Shown piece by piece: positions 1 to 8,072 of a DNA stretch of 64,000 nucleotides (the stretch's first letter is position 1; each line of letters opens with the position of its first letter). The DNA is taken from positions 1,054,001 through 1,118,000 of the forward strand of contig NZ_PHHD01000001.1 in NCBI RefSeq assembly GCF_002813445.1. The letters run 5' to 3'. This DNA comes from Pseudomonas tolaasii NCPPB 2192. Lineage in GTDB: Bacteria > Pseudomonadota > Gammaproteobacteria > Pseudomonadales > Pseudomonadaceae. Below the pieces are notes generated by a model. The model made no database searches, had not been told where the DNA came from, and was given only the letters and a program-made list of their open reading frames with translations. The translations under genes and the position numbers were made by a program.

Positions 1-276
1 AGCAACCTGTCGGAAATCTCCCTGGCCCTCGTAGGCTGTTTGCTGGTGTTGTTTGGCGCCGACATCAAGGGCTGGGTCGAAGCCCGCCTGGGCAGCATTG
101 CTGGCGCATTGCGCGTACCGCTGATGGCGTTGGTGTGCATGATCGGCAGCGGCGCCGCGTTGATCTATGCCACACCGTGGATTGTGCGGGGCTTGAGCCA
201 GTTCAATAACTACAGCCTGGCGCCGGTGCTGGTGGTTGTGCTGGTGTTGATTGGCGTAGTCGCAGACCGCCGCTGA
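1..276 (+). CDS. DUF3392-family membrane protein, C-terminal part
   Basis: The frame is open from the first base of the window, so only the C-terminal 91 codons are present and the true start lies outside. The visible protein has at least three hydrophobic stretches (roughly residues 5-18, 35-58 and 70-88 of the fragment) and ends in DRR, so it is an inner-membrane protein. It resembles the DUF3392 proteins that sit beside trmB and thiGS in many pseudomonads; no function is known for that family. The assignment rests on sequence resemblance and position. Confidence 0.7.
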   Translation, partial: SNLSEISLALVGCLLVLFGADIKGWVEARLGSIAGALRVPLMALVCMIGSGAALIYATPWIVRGLSQFNNYSLAPVLVVVLVLIGVVADRR

Positions 277-300
277 TCCCAAAGCCAACACAAAACAAAT

Positions 301-385
301 GTGGGAGCTGGCTTGCCTGCGATGCAGACACCTCGGTGTATCAGTGATACCGAGGTGATGCTATCGCAGGCAAGCCAGCTCCCAC
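301..385. repeat. REPIN: inverted pair of REP sequences
   Basis: Two REP arms of the GTGGGAGCTGGCTTGCCTGC type face each other across about 40 bases. The inner part also contains the palindromic arms CACCTCGGT and ACCGAGGTG. It lies between the convergent DUF3392 gene and trmB and may act as a terminator hairpin. Such elements are mobilised by RAYT transposases, none of which is in the window. Confidence 0.9.
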
Positions 386-403
386 AGTTTTGACCGCGTA
401 CTG

Positions 404-1129
404 TCAGTCGACTTTCTCGAACTTCAAATCCCAAACCCCATGCCCCAGTCGCTCGCCGCGGCGCTCAAATTTGGTGATCGGGCGCTCCGCCGGGCGCGGC
501 ACGCATTTGCCGTCTTCGGCGATGTTGCGGTAGCCGGGGGCGACGTTCATCACTTCCAGCATGTATTCCGCATACGGTTCCCAGTCAGTGGCCATGTGCA
601 GGATGCCGCCCACTTTCAGCTTGCTGCGCACCAGCTCCGCGAAGGACGCCTGGACGATGCGGCGCTTGTGGTGACGGGATTTGTGCCATGGGTCGGGGAA
701 GAACAGCATCAACCGGTCGAGGCTGTTGTCGGCGATGCAGCGGTTGAGCACTTCAATCGCATCGCAGTCGTAGACCCGCAGGTTGGTCAAGCCCTGGGTC
801 AGCACGCCGTTGAGCAGCGCGCCGACACCCGGGCGGTGCACTTCAACACCGATAAAGTCCTGTTCCGGCGAGGCAGCGGCCATTTCCAGCAGGGAATGGC
901 CCATGCCGAAGCCGATTTCCAGGGAACGCGGGGCCGAACGGCCGAACACCTGGTCGTAGTCCACCGGCGCATCGGCCAATGGCAGCACGAACAGCGGCGC
1001 ACCTTGCTCCAGGCCCTTTTGCTGGCCTTCGGTCATGCGACCGGCGCGCATCACAAAACTCTTGATGCGGCGGTGCTTGGACTCATCGCCTTCTTCCACG
1101 GTGTTCGGCGTTTCGTTTGATTCAGTCAT
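404..1129 (-). CDS. trmB: tRNA (guanine-N7-)-methyltransferase
   Basis: TrmB transfers a methyl group from S-adenosylmethionine to N7 of guanine 46 in the variable loop of tRNAs. The 241-residue protein has the SAM-binding motif EIGFGMGH at residues 71-78 and the family signature FPDPWHK at 144-150, followed by the basic stretch SRHHKRR. A TTG lies one codon upstream, but the ATG at 1129 has AAGAG at good spacing, so it is the preferred start. The gene begins nine bases after thiG ends and is probably cotranscribed with thiS and thiG. Confidence 0.95.
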   Translation of the reverse strand: MTESNETPNTVEEGDESKHRRIKSFVMRAGRMTEGQQKGLEQGAPLFVLPLADAPVDYDQVFGRSAPRSLEIGFGMGHSLLEMAAASPEQDFIGVEVHRPGVGALLNGVLTQGLTNLRVYDCDAIEVLNRCIADNSLDRLMLFFPDPWHKSRHHKRRIVQASFAELVRSKLKVGGILHMATDWEPYAEYMLEVMNVAPGYRNIAEDGKCVPRPAERPITKFERRGERLGHGVWDLKFEKVD

Positions 1130-1138
1130 CAATGGCTC

Positions 1139-1933
1139 TTACTTGATCAGACCATCCAGCGGCGAGGAGGCGCTGGCGTAGAGTTTTTTCGGCATACGGC
1201 CGGCGAGGTAGGCCAGGCGGCCCGCGACGATGGCGTGTTTCATGGCTTCGGCCATCATGATCGGCTGCTGAGCGTGGGCAATCGCCGAGTTCATCAGCAC
1301 CGCTTCGCAACCCAGTTCCATGGAGATGGTCGCGTCGGAGGCAGTGCCCACGCCCGCATCCACCAACACCGGAATTTTGGCTTCTTCAAGGATGATCTGC
1401 AGGTTGTACGGGTTGCAGATACCCAGGCCGGAACCGATCAGGCCCGCCAGCGGCATCACCGCGATGCAGCCGATTTCCGCCAGTTGGCGCGCGATGATCG
1501 GGTCATCGCTGGTGTAGACCATCACGTCAAAACCTTCCTTGACCAGTGTTTCGGCGGCCTTGAGGGTTTCGATCACGTTGGGGAACAGGGTTTTCTGGTC
1601 GGCCAACACTTCCAGCTTCACCAGGTTGTGGCCGTCGAGCAGCTCACGGGCCAGACGGCAGGTGCGCACGGCCTCGATGGCGTCGTAGCAGCCGGCAGTG
1701 TTCGGCAGGAAGGTGTAGCGATCCGGCGACAGCACTTCGAGCAGGTTCGGCTCGCCTTCGATCTGGCCCAGGTTGGTGCGGCGTACGGCAAAGGTGACGA
1801 TTTCGGCGCCCGAGGCTTCGATGGCCAGGCGGGTTTCTTCCATGTCGCGATACTTGCCGGTGCCGACCAGCAAACGGGACTGGTAGGTACGACCGGCCAG
1901 GACGAAGGGCTTGTCGCTACGAACGATGCTCAT
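1139..1933 (-). CDS. thiG: Thiazole synthase
   Basis: ThiG makes the thiazole phosphate part of thiamine from 1-deoxy-D-xylulose 5-phosphate, dehydroglycine and the thiocarboxylate of ThiS. It is a 264-residue TIM-barrel enzyme. The Schiff-base lysine is K106 in NLVKLEVL, and the phosphate-binding loops VDAGVGTASDA and LMNSAIAHA are intact. It follows thiS by about 48 bases and precedes trmB by nine, the usual Pseudomonas arrangement. No thiamine-pyrophosphate riboswitch was recognised upstream. Confidence 0.96.
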   Translation of the reverse strand: MSIVRSDKPFVLAGRTYQSRLLVGTGKYRDMEETRLAIEASGAEIVTFAVRRTNLGQIEGEPNLLEVLSPDRYTFLPNTAGCYDAIEAVRTCRLARELLDGHNLVKLEVLADQKTLFPNVIETLKAAETLVKEGFDVMVYTSDDPIIARQLAEIGCIAVMPLAGLIGSGLGICNPYNLQIILEEAKIPVLVDAGVGTASDATISMELGCEAVLMNSAIAHAQQPIMMAEAMKHAIVAGRLAYLAGRMPKKLYASASSPLDGLIK

Positions 1934-1981
1934 GGGAAATCCTCGAATTGGGGTGAGGTTCTGCAGAATTCAGGCGGGCGA

Positions 1982-2182
1982 CTAGCCGCCGCCGATGGCG
2001 TGGACCACTTCGACCTGGTCACCTTCGGTGAGCGCAGTCTCGGCGTGCTGGCTACGCGGGACGATATCCAGGTTGAGTTCCACTGCGACGCGACGCCCGG
2101 TCAGGTCGAGGCGGGTCAGCAGGGCCGCAACGGTTTCACCGTCGGGCAGTTCAAAGGATTCGCCGTTCAACAGAATGCGCAT
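1982..2182 (-). CDS. thiS: Sulfur carrier protein ThiS
   Basis: ThiS is the small ubiquitin-like sulfur carrier for thiazole synthesis; its C-terminal Gly-Gly is adenylated and then thiocarboxylated. The 66-residue protein starts MRILLNGE and ends HAIGGG, with the terminal glycines in place. A longer open frame continues upstream to 2275, but the family length and the conserved MRI start fix the ATG at 2182. It is the first gene of the thiS-thiG-trmB set. Confidence 0.94.
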   Translation of the reverse strand: MRILLNGESFELPDGETVAALLTRLDLTGRRVAVELNLDIVPRSQHAETALTEGDQVEVVHAIGGG

Positions 2183-2253
2183 GCCGCGGGCCGCCATCGT
2201 TTTTAGGGGCCCGCATTCTAGCCCGATTGCCGCAGCAGGCCCAAGCCCCTCGG

Positions 2254-2631
2254 TCAGATGGCCTGCAACCGCCACGCCGCCAAACCGAGGAAAAACCAGC
2301 CCAGCAGGAAGGCCAGACCGCCAAAGGGTGTGATGATGCCGAGCTTGCTGAAACCGGTCAGCATCAATACATACAGGCTGCCGGAGAACAGCAGGATGCC
2401 GACGGTAAACGAGATTCCCGCCCAGCTGACCAGCCGGCCAGGAATATGCGCGGCCAACAGCGCGACGCCGAATAATGCCAGGGCGTGTACCAATTGGTAG
2501 GTGACGCCGGTGTGGAAGATCGCCAGGTACTCGGCGCTCAACCGGTTTTTCAGGCCATGGGCGGCGAAGGCGCCGAGCGCGACGCCGGTGAAACCGAAAA
2601 AGGCAGCCAGCATCAGAAAGCTACGCAGCAT
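2254..2631 (-). CDS. DUF423-family small membrane protein
   Basis: This 125-residue inner-membrane protein has four predicted hydrophobic helices, starting with LMLAAFFGFTGVALGAFAAHG. The GAFAAHGLK segment is typical of the DUF423/YgdD family, whose function is unknown. It lies between thiS and the divergent mtgA. Its start codon is about 36 bases from the proposed mtgA -10 element, so the two promoters probably overlap. Confidence 0.85.
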   Translation of the reverse strand: MLRSFLMLAAFFGFTGVALGAFAAHGLKNRLSAEYLAIFHTGVTYQLVHALALFGVALLAAHIPGRLVSWAGISFTVGILLFSGSLYVLMLTGFSKLGIITPFGGLAFLLGWFFLGLAAWRLQAI

Positions 2632-2666
2632 GAGGAACTCCAGTCAGACGCAAGGGGCAGGGTCTG

Positions 2667-2672
2667 TATAAT
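2667..2672 (+). promoter_or_regulatory. Probable -10 element for mtgA
   Basis: A perfect TATAAT lies 34 bases before the mtgA ATG. A weak -35 (TCAGAC at 2644-2649) is at 17-base spacing. The call is by eye from consensus match. Confidence 0.55.
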
Positions 2673-2705
2673 GGCCCGCTCAACGGGTTCGGCCAAGCCA
2701 TCTCT

Positions 2706-3428
2706 ATGCTGCGTCTCCTCTTCAAGCGTTTTCTCAAAGTCGTGAAATGGTTTGCCATCGGCAGTGTGTTGCTGGTGCTGCTGTTTCGCGTCGTGCCGCC
2801 GCCGTTCACGGCCTTGATGGTCGAACGCAAGATCGAGTCGTGGGTCGACGGCGAGCCGATTGACGTGCAGCGTACCTGGGTGCCGTGGGATGAGATCTCC
2901 GATGACCTTAAAGTGGCGGTGATGGCCGGGGAAGACCAGCGTTTCCCGCAGCACTGGGGCTTTGATTTCGGCGCGATCCAGGCGGCGATCCTGCACAACG
3001 AGCGCGGCGGTTCGATTCGCGGCGCCAGCACCTTGAGCCAGCAGGTGTCGAAAAACCTGTTTCTGTGGACCGGCCGCAGCTATTTGCGCAAGGGCCTGGA
3101 GGCGTGGATTACCGGGCTGATCGAGGTGTTGTGGCCCAAGCAACGGATTCTTGAGGTGTACCTCAACAGCGTGGAATGGGATGAAGGCGTGTTTGGCGCC
3201 GAAGCGGCGGCGCGGCATCACTTCGGGGTGAGTGCCAAAGGGCTTTCCCGCCAACAGGCCAGCTATCTGGCGGCGGTGTTGCCTAATCCCAGGGTTTGGA
3301 GCGCCAGTCATCCAACTGCCTATGTGGCACGGCGCGCGGCGTGGATTCGCCAACAGATGAGCCAACTGGGTGGCGATGGCTACTTGGTGGAACTGAACAA
3401 CACCCGCAAAGCCCCCTGGTCCGACTGA
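2706..3428 (+). CDS. mtgA: Monofunctional peptidoglycan glycosyltransferase
   Basis: MtgA polymerises lipid II into glycan strands at the periplasmic face of the inner membrane but has no transpeptidase domain. The 240-residue protein has one N-terminal membrane anchor at about residues 10-30 and a GT51 domain. The catalytic Glu is in EDQRF (E76), followed by the GASTLSQQ and RILEVYLN motifs that mark the family. The length is normal. It is transcribed away from the DUF423 gene and followed by a REPIN and a terminator shared with rpoH. Confidence 0.95.
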   Translation: MLRLLFKRFLKVVKWFAIGSVLLVLLFRVVPPPFTALMVERKIESWVDGEPIDVQRTWVPWDEISDDLKVAVMAGEDQRFPQHWGFDFGAIQAAILHNERGGSIRGASTLSQQVSKNLFLWTGRSYLRKGLEAWITGLIEVLWPKQRILEVYLNSVEWDEGVFGAEAAARHHFGVSAKGLSRQQASYLAAVLPNPRVWSASHPTAYVARRAAWIRQQMSQLGGDGYLVELNNTRKAPWSD

Positions 3429-3446
3429 CACAACACAGAACCACTG

Positions 3447-3533
3447 TGGGAGCTGGCTTGCCTGCGATGAGGCCCTGTCAGTCAGCTCATTTGCAGGCTG
3501 ACCCACCGCTATCGCAGGCAAGCCAGCTCCCAC
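3447..3533. repeat. REPIN: inverted pair of REP sequences
   Basis: Two GTGGGAGCTGGCTTGCCTGC arms face each other across a spacer of about 40 bases. It sits just after the mtgA stop codon, before the bidirectional terminator. Confidence 0.9.
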
Positions 3534-3556
3534 AGTGGAGCGCGTTAGGCACGTAC

Positions 3557-3592
3557 AAAAATGCCCCGATCTTTCGACCGGGGCATTTTTTA
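3557..3592. terminator. Bidirectional Rho-independent terminator between mtgA and rpoH
   Basis: A stem with arms AAAAATGCCCCG and CGGGGCATTTTT has A and T runs on both sides, so it can end both the + strand mtgA transcript and the - strand rpoH transcript. Confidence 0.9.
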
Positions 3593-3602
3593 TTGCTGCG
3601 TT

Positions 3603-4457
3603 TTAAGCCGCGATCGACAATTTCAACTTGTTCATCGCGCTTTTCTCAAGCTGACGAATCCGCTCCGCCGACACGTTGTACTTCTGCGCCAGGTCGTGCA
3701 GCGTGGCTTTGTCTTCCGCCAGCCAGCGCTGGTAGAGGATGTCACGGCTGCGGTCGTCCAGCACTTCCAGCGCTTCGTGCAGGTTGTGGTTGGAGTTGTC
3801 GCTCCAGTCGGCGTCTTCCAGTTGACGCGCCGGGTCGTACCGGTGGTCTTCCAGGTAGTTGGCCGGCGATTGGAAGGCGCTGTCGTCGTCCGCTTCAGCA
3901 GCGGGGTCGAAGGCCATGTCATGGCCGGTCAGGCGGCTTTCCATCTCGCGCACTTCACGGGGTTCCACACCGAGGCTTTCGGCCACGCGGTGGACTTCCT
4001 CGTTGTTCAGCCACGCCAAGCGTTTCTTTTGGCTGCGCAGGTTGAAGAACAGCTTGCGCTGGGCCTTGGTGGTCGCGACTTTCACGATGCGCCAGTTGCG
4101 CAGGATGAATTCGTGGATTTCCGCCTTGATCCAGTGCACGGCGAACGACACCAGACGCACACCCATTTCCGGGTTGAAGCGTTTCACAGCCTTCATCAGG
4201 CCGACGTTGCCTTCCTGGATCAGGTCAGCCTGAGCCAGGCCGTAGCCGCTGTAGCTACGGGCGATATGTACGACAAAACGCAGGTGGGCGAGCACCATCT
4301 GCCGAGCCGCCCCCAAATCCTGCTCATAGTAGAGACTCTCGGCCAGTTCACGCTCCTGCTCGGGCGTCAGCAATGGAATGCTGTTGACCGTGTGCACATA
4401 GGCCTCCAGGTTCGCACCCGGGACCAGAGCATAAGCAGGTTGCAAAGAAGTGGTCAT
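3603..4457 (-). CDS. rpoH: RNA polymerase heat-shock sigma factor sigma-32
   Basis: RpoH directs RNA polymerase to heat-shock promoters. The 284-residue protein shows sigma-70 regions 2 and 4 and the diagnostic RpoH box QRKLFFNLR at about 133-141, which is involved in core binding and FtsH-mediated turnover. The ATG at 4457 (MTTSLQP) has GGAGG about eight bases upstream, while the frame extends to 4529 without a comparable site. The gene lies downstream of ftsY-ftsE-ftsX as in other gammaproteobacteria. Heat control of translation by leader mRNA folding is known for rpoH in related bacteria but was not tested here. Confidence 0.97.
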   Translation of the reverse strand: MTTSLQPAYALVPGANLEAYVHTVNSIPLLTPEQERELAESLYYEQDLGAARQMVLAHLRFVVHIARSYSGYGLAQADLIQEGNVGLMKAVKRFNPEMGVRLVSFAVHWIKAEIHEFILRNWRIVKVATTKAQRKLFFNLRSQKKRLAWLNNEEVHRVAESLGVEPREVREMESRLTGHDMAFDPAAEADDDSAFQSPANYLEDHRYDPARQLEDADWSDNSNHNLHEALEVLDDRSRDILYQRWLAEDKATLHDLAQKYNVSAERIRQLEKSAMNKLKLSIAA

Positions 4458-4586
4458 ACGAAAAAACCTCCGACTCACATAACTCGTGCAGTGAAGCACT
4501 GCGAAAATTGACCGGGAACCGTAGGACAAGTTCCCTAAACCACCATTACGGTCAATACAAACGAAACCACATTACCCTGACATTAA

Positions 4587-5612
4587 CTACTTCGGCGCCA
4601 GCTCACGCAGGTGACGGGCCACCGCAATCCAGGCACCGATATACCCCAACAACACCGCGCCAAGCAAGAGACTCAGACCATCGGCGACCGGCACGCCCGC
4701 CAGGGCGAAATCACTGCCGTACAAGCCGGCAAGCCCTACAACCGCATCGTTCAACCAGTCCAGGCCAAAAGCCAGTACGCCCCAGGACAAAATCCCGGCA
4801 CCAAAGCCATAAAGCGCGCCCATATAGAGAAAAGGACGACGCACATAGCTGTCCGTGCCGCCGACCAGTTTAATCACTTCTATCTCGGTGCGACGGTTTT
4901 CAATATGAAGACGAATGGTATTACCTATCACCAAAAGTAATGCGGACACCAACAGCACCGTCAGGCCAAACACAAAGCGGTCACCCAGCTTGAGGATCGC
5001 CGCCAGGCGCTCTACCCAGACTAGATCAAGTTGCGCCTGTTGCACCTTGGGCATCTCTGCGAGTTTTTGCCGCAGGGCTTCCAGCGCGGGCTTGTCGACT
5101 TCATTCGGCGTCACCAGCACCACGCCCGGCAGCGGGTTTTGCGGCAGCTCTTTAAGGGCTTCGCCCAGGCCGGATTGTTGCTGGAACTCTTCCAGGGCCT
5201 GATCGCGGCTGATGTACTCGGCATCCGCTACGCCCGGCAGGTTCTTGATGTCATCGCGCAAGCCCTCGCCGTCTTTGGCGCTGGCGTCGATATTCAAATA
5301 TAGCGAAATCTGCGCCGCGCGCTGCCAGGAACCGCCGAGGCGCTCCACATTATTAAGCAGCAGCGACAAGCCCATCGGCAGGCTCAAGGCCACGGCCATG
5401 ACCAGGCAGGTGAAGAAGCTGCCGATCGGCTGCTTGCCCAGACGGCGCAGGCTGTCGAGCAAACTGGCGCGATGGCTTTCGATCCAGGCGCGCAGCAGCG
5501 TGCCGAAATCCGGGCCATCGTCATCATCATGTTTTTTCTTTTTCTGCGGTTGCGGATCGGCGGCTTTCGGCGCCACGCGCTCGGAGACCTTGGGGCTGCG
5601 GGTAGCACTCAT
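4587..5612 (-). CDS. ftsX: Cell-division ABC transporter permease FtsX
   Basis: FtsX is the integral membrane partner of FtsE and links the divisome to periplasmic amidase activators such as EnvC. The 341-residue protein has a long charged N-terminal cytoplasmic tail (KKKKHDDDD), a first membrane segment near residues 65-87, a large periplasmic loop, and three C-terminal membrane helices. Its start overlaps the end of ftsE by four bases, so translation is coupled. The tail is typical of the Pseudomonas form. Confidence 0.95.
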   Translation of the reverse strand: MSATRSPKVSERVAPKAADPQPQKKKKHDDDDGPDFGTLLRAWIESHRASLLDSLRRLGKQPIGSFFTCLVMAVALSLPMGLSLLLNNVERLGGSWQRAAQISLYLNIDASAKDGEGLRDDIKNLPGVADAEYISRDQALEEFQQQSGLGEALKELPQNPLPGVVLVTPNEVDKPALEALRQKLAEMPKVQQAQLDLVWVERLAAILKLGDRFVFGLTVLLVSALLLVIGNTIRLHIENRRTEIEVIKLVGGTDSYVRRPFLYMGALYGFGAGILSWGVLAFGLDWLNDAVVGLAGLYGSDFALAGVPVADGLSLLLGAVLLGYIGAWIAVARHLRELAPK

Positions 5613-6280
5613 ACGCCAGCCTCCCCGTCACCGATCAGGCGGCCGCGTTGCAGGGTCAGCATGCGGTGGCGCATGCGCGCAATCAGCGCCAGGTCGTGGC
5701 TGGCGATCAGCACGCTGGTGCCCAGGCGGTTTATATCTTCGAACACCCCCATGATCTCGGCCGCCAGGCGCGGGTCGAGGTTACCGGTGGGTTCGTCCGC
5801 CAGCAGAAGGGCCGGGCGGTGGACGATGGCACGGGCAATACCGACGCGTTGCTGCTGGCCGGTGGACAGGTCGCCGGGGTACAGGTCGGTCTTGTCCGAC
5901 AGCGCCACGCGCTCCAGGGCCGAATCCACGCGCTTGACGATTTCGGCTTTGGACAACCCGAGAATCTGCAGCGGCAAGGCGACGTTGTTGAACACCGTGC
6001 GATCAAACAGCAACTGGTGATTCTGGAACACCACGCCAATCTGGCGGCGCAGAAACGGAATCTGCGCATTGCTGATAGTGGCCAGGTCCTGCCCGGCCAG
6101 CAGCAGTTTGCCCGTGGTCGGGCGCTCCATGGCCAGCAACAGACGCAGCAGCGTGCTTTTGCCGGCGCCCGAATGGCCGGTCACAAACAAAAATTCGCCG
6201 CGACGCACTCGAAAGCTCAGCTCATGCAAGCCCACATGCCCGTTGGCATAGCGTTTACCGACCTGTTCGAATCGAATCAT
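5609..6280 (-). CDS. ftsE: Cell-division ATP-binding protein FtsE
   Basis: FtsE is the cytoplasmic ATPase that works with FtsX to activate septal peptidoglycan hydrolysis. The 223-residue protein has Walker A GHSGAGKST at 35-43, the ABC signature LSTGQQQR at 138-145 and Walker B LLLADE at 158-163. Its start overlaps the ftsY stop by four bases and its end overlaps the ftsX start, so the three genes form one tight operon. Confidence 0.97.
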   Translation of the reverse strand: MIRFEQVGKRYANGHVGLHELSFRVRRGEFLFVTGHSGAGKSTLLRLLLAMERPTTGKLLLAGQDLATISNAQIPFLRRQIGVVFQNHQLLFDRTVFNNVALPLQILGLSKAEIVKRVDSALERVALSDKTDLYPGDLSTGQQQRVGIARAIVHRPALLLADEPTGNLDPRLAAEIMGVFEDINRLGTSVLIASHDLALIARMRHRMLTLQRGRLIGDGEAGV

Positions 6281-7734
6281 GAACGCTCCCGCTCGGCGAA
6301 AAGTGCCTGTACAAAGGGTTCGGCTTCAAAGGTGCGCAGGTCATCGATGCCTTCACCGACGCCGATGTAACGAATCGGCAACCCGAACTGTTTGGCCAGC
6401 GCGAAAATCACGCCGCCTTTGGCCGTGCCGTCGAGCTTAGTCAATGCCAGGCCGGTCAGTTGCACCGTCTGGTTGAATTGCTTGGCCTGGCTGATGGCGT
6501 TCTGCCCAGTACCGGCGTCAAGCACCAGCAGCACTTCGTGCGGGGCGTCGGCGTCGAGCTTGCCGATTACGCGGCGGACTTTCTTCAGCTCTTCCATCAA
6601 ATTGTCTTTGGTGTGCAGGCGGCCGGCGGTATCGGCGATCAACACGTCGATATTACGGGCCTTGGCAGCTTGAACGGCGTCGAAGATCACCGAAGCCGAA
6701 TCTGCACCGGTGTGCTGGGCGATCACCGGGATCTTGTTGCGCTCACCCCAGACCTGCAACTGCTCAACCGCAGCGGCGCGGAAGGTGTCGCCCGCCGCCA
6801 GCATGACTTTCTTGCCTTCGGACTGCAGCTTCTTGGCCAGCTTGCCGATGGTGGTGGTCTTGCCCGCGCCGTTCACGCCGACGACCAGGATCACGAACGG
6901 TTTCTTCGGCGTGATCACCAGCGGGGCTTCCACGGGCTTGAGCAGGGCGGCCAGTTCGGCCTGCAGGGATTTGTACAGAGCGTCGGCGTCGGTCAGCTGC
7001 TTGCGCGCGACCTTCTGGGTGAGGCTGCGGATGATCACGGCGGTGGCTTCGACGCCTACGTCAGCAGTGAGCAAGCGCGTTTCGATGTCTTCCAGCAACT
7101 CGTCATCGATGACTTTCTTGCCGAGGAACAGGCTGGCCATGCCCTCGCCGATGCTGGCGCTGGTTTTGCTCAGGCCTTGCTTGAGGCGGGCGAAGAAACC
7201 GGTTTTGCTGGTTTCGACAGGGGCCGCGACAGGCTCCGGCTCAATTACGGCAGGCACTGCAACCATTACGGGAGCAGGGGCAGGCTCCGGCTCAATTACG
7301 GCAGGCACTGCAACCATTACGGGAGCAGGGGCAGGCTCGACCGGCGCTGGAGCTTCTACAACCGGTGCGGCTTCGACAGCCACTTCAACCGGCTCGACCA
7401 CCGGCGGAATCGGCGGCACCACGTGCTCGGCCTGTACATCTTCAACCAGCGCAACAGGCTCTTCGGCCACCGGCAGCTCCAGCCACGGTTTGTGCTCCGG
7501 TTCAGGCTCAACCTCTGCCACCGGCTGCAATACCGGTTCGGCTATCGGCAACACGATCGGTGCCGGCGTTTCAGCAACCGGCTCAGCGTCCAATACCGGC
7601 TCGGGAGCTGGCTCAGGCTGGACTTGCGGCTGTTCGACGACGGTTTCCTGCGGCTTTTTGCGCAGCCATCCGAACAGGCCTTTTTTCTCGCCAGCCGCGG
7701 CTGGGTTCTTCTTGTCGTCGTTGGAACCAAACAT
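6277..7734 (-). CDS. ftsY: Signal recognition particle receptor FtsY
   Basis: FtsY is the SRP receptor GTPase that docks ribosome-nascent chain complexes at the inner membrane. The 485-residue protein has a long acidic, proline- and glutamate-rich A domain (about 1-175), an N domain (about 180-270) and a G domain with P-loop GVNGAGKT at 286-293, DTFRAAA, DTAGR and the TKLDG base-recognition motif. The A domain contains a perfect 17-residue tandem duplication coded at 7231-7332. The gene heads the ftsYEX operon and is divergent from the M16 peptidase genes. Confidence 0.97.
   Translation of the reverse strand: MFGSNDDKKNPAAAGEKKGLFGWLRKKPQETVVEQPQVQPEPAPEPVLDAEPVAETPAPIVLPIAEPVLQPVAEVEPEPEHKPWLELPVAEEPVALVEDVQAEHVVPPIPPVVEPVEVAVEAAPVVEAPAPVEPAPAPVMVAVPAVIEPEPAPAPVMVAVPAVIEPEPVAAPVETSKTGFFARLKQGLSKTSASIGEGMASLFLGKKVIDDELLEDIETRLLTADVGVEATAVIIRSLTQKVARKQLTDADALYKSLQAELAALLKPVEAPLVITPKKPFVILVVGVNGAGKTTTIGKLAKKLQSEGKKVMLAAGDTFRAAAVEQLQVWGERNKIPVIAQHTGADSASVIFDAVQAAKARNIDVLIADTAGRLHTKDNLMEELKKVRRVIGKLDADAPHEVLLVLDAGTGQNAISQAKQFNQTVQLTGLALTKLDGTAKGGVIFALAKQFGLPIRYIGVGEGIDDLRTFEAEPFVQALFAERERS
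7231..7338. repeat. 51-bp tandem repeat inside ftsY
   Basis: Two identical 51-base units at 7231-7281 and 7282-7332, plus the first six bases of a third, encode a repeated Pro/Val/Ala/Glu segment of 17 residues in the disordered A domain. The frame is kept because 51 is a multiple of three. Confidence 0.95.
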
Positions 7735-8072
7735 GGAGGACGGCTATCTCAAAGTAGCGATGCGCCAGGGCGCCTCGGTAAATAAATTCGATGCAGAACA
7801 GACTGCTTTAACGCTCGCTTGTTCATGCGCAACATTTTGTAAGGCGTAAATAAAGGCCTTAGCAAATCGTTTCAATAAAGGACTGAAGCGATAAGATCGT
7901 CGAAAAGCGGAAGATCGTCGGGGAAAACCAACGCCAAATCCTACATTCCTACGATTGGATCCGAGACAAGATGACAGCCGCAGTGGCCGTGTCCAAATCC
8001 GATCAGTATCCTAGCACCCTCTCGCCCGCCGACGCTAAGACCACGCGGGCAGCCCAACAGGTTAAAAAACGA
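7735..8072. other. Divergent intergenic region between ftsY and the M16 peptidase gene
   Basis: This stretch of about 340 bases is more AT-rich than its surroundings between 7780 and 7900 and must hold the promoters of the ftsYEX operon and of the peptidase genes. No clear consensus promoter, repeat or small RNA was recognised. The peptidase frame is open back to an ATG at 7971, so the last 100 bases could be coding if that start is used. Confidence 0.5.

Noticed and set aside
440..1120. Plus-strand frame opposite trmB
   Set aside because: Composition is that of an antisense shadow and trmB is unmistakable.
1934..2253. Possible thiamine-pyrophosphate riboswitch near thiS and thiG
   Set aside because: No CUGAGA-type conserved core or paired helices were found upstream of thiS.
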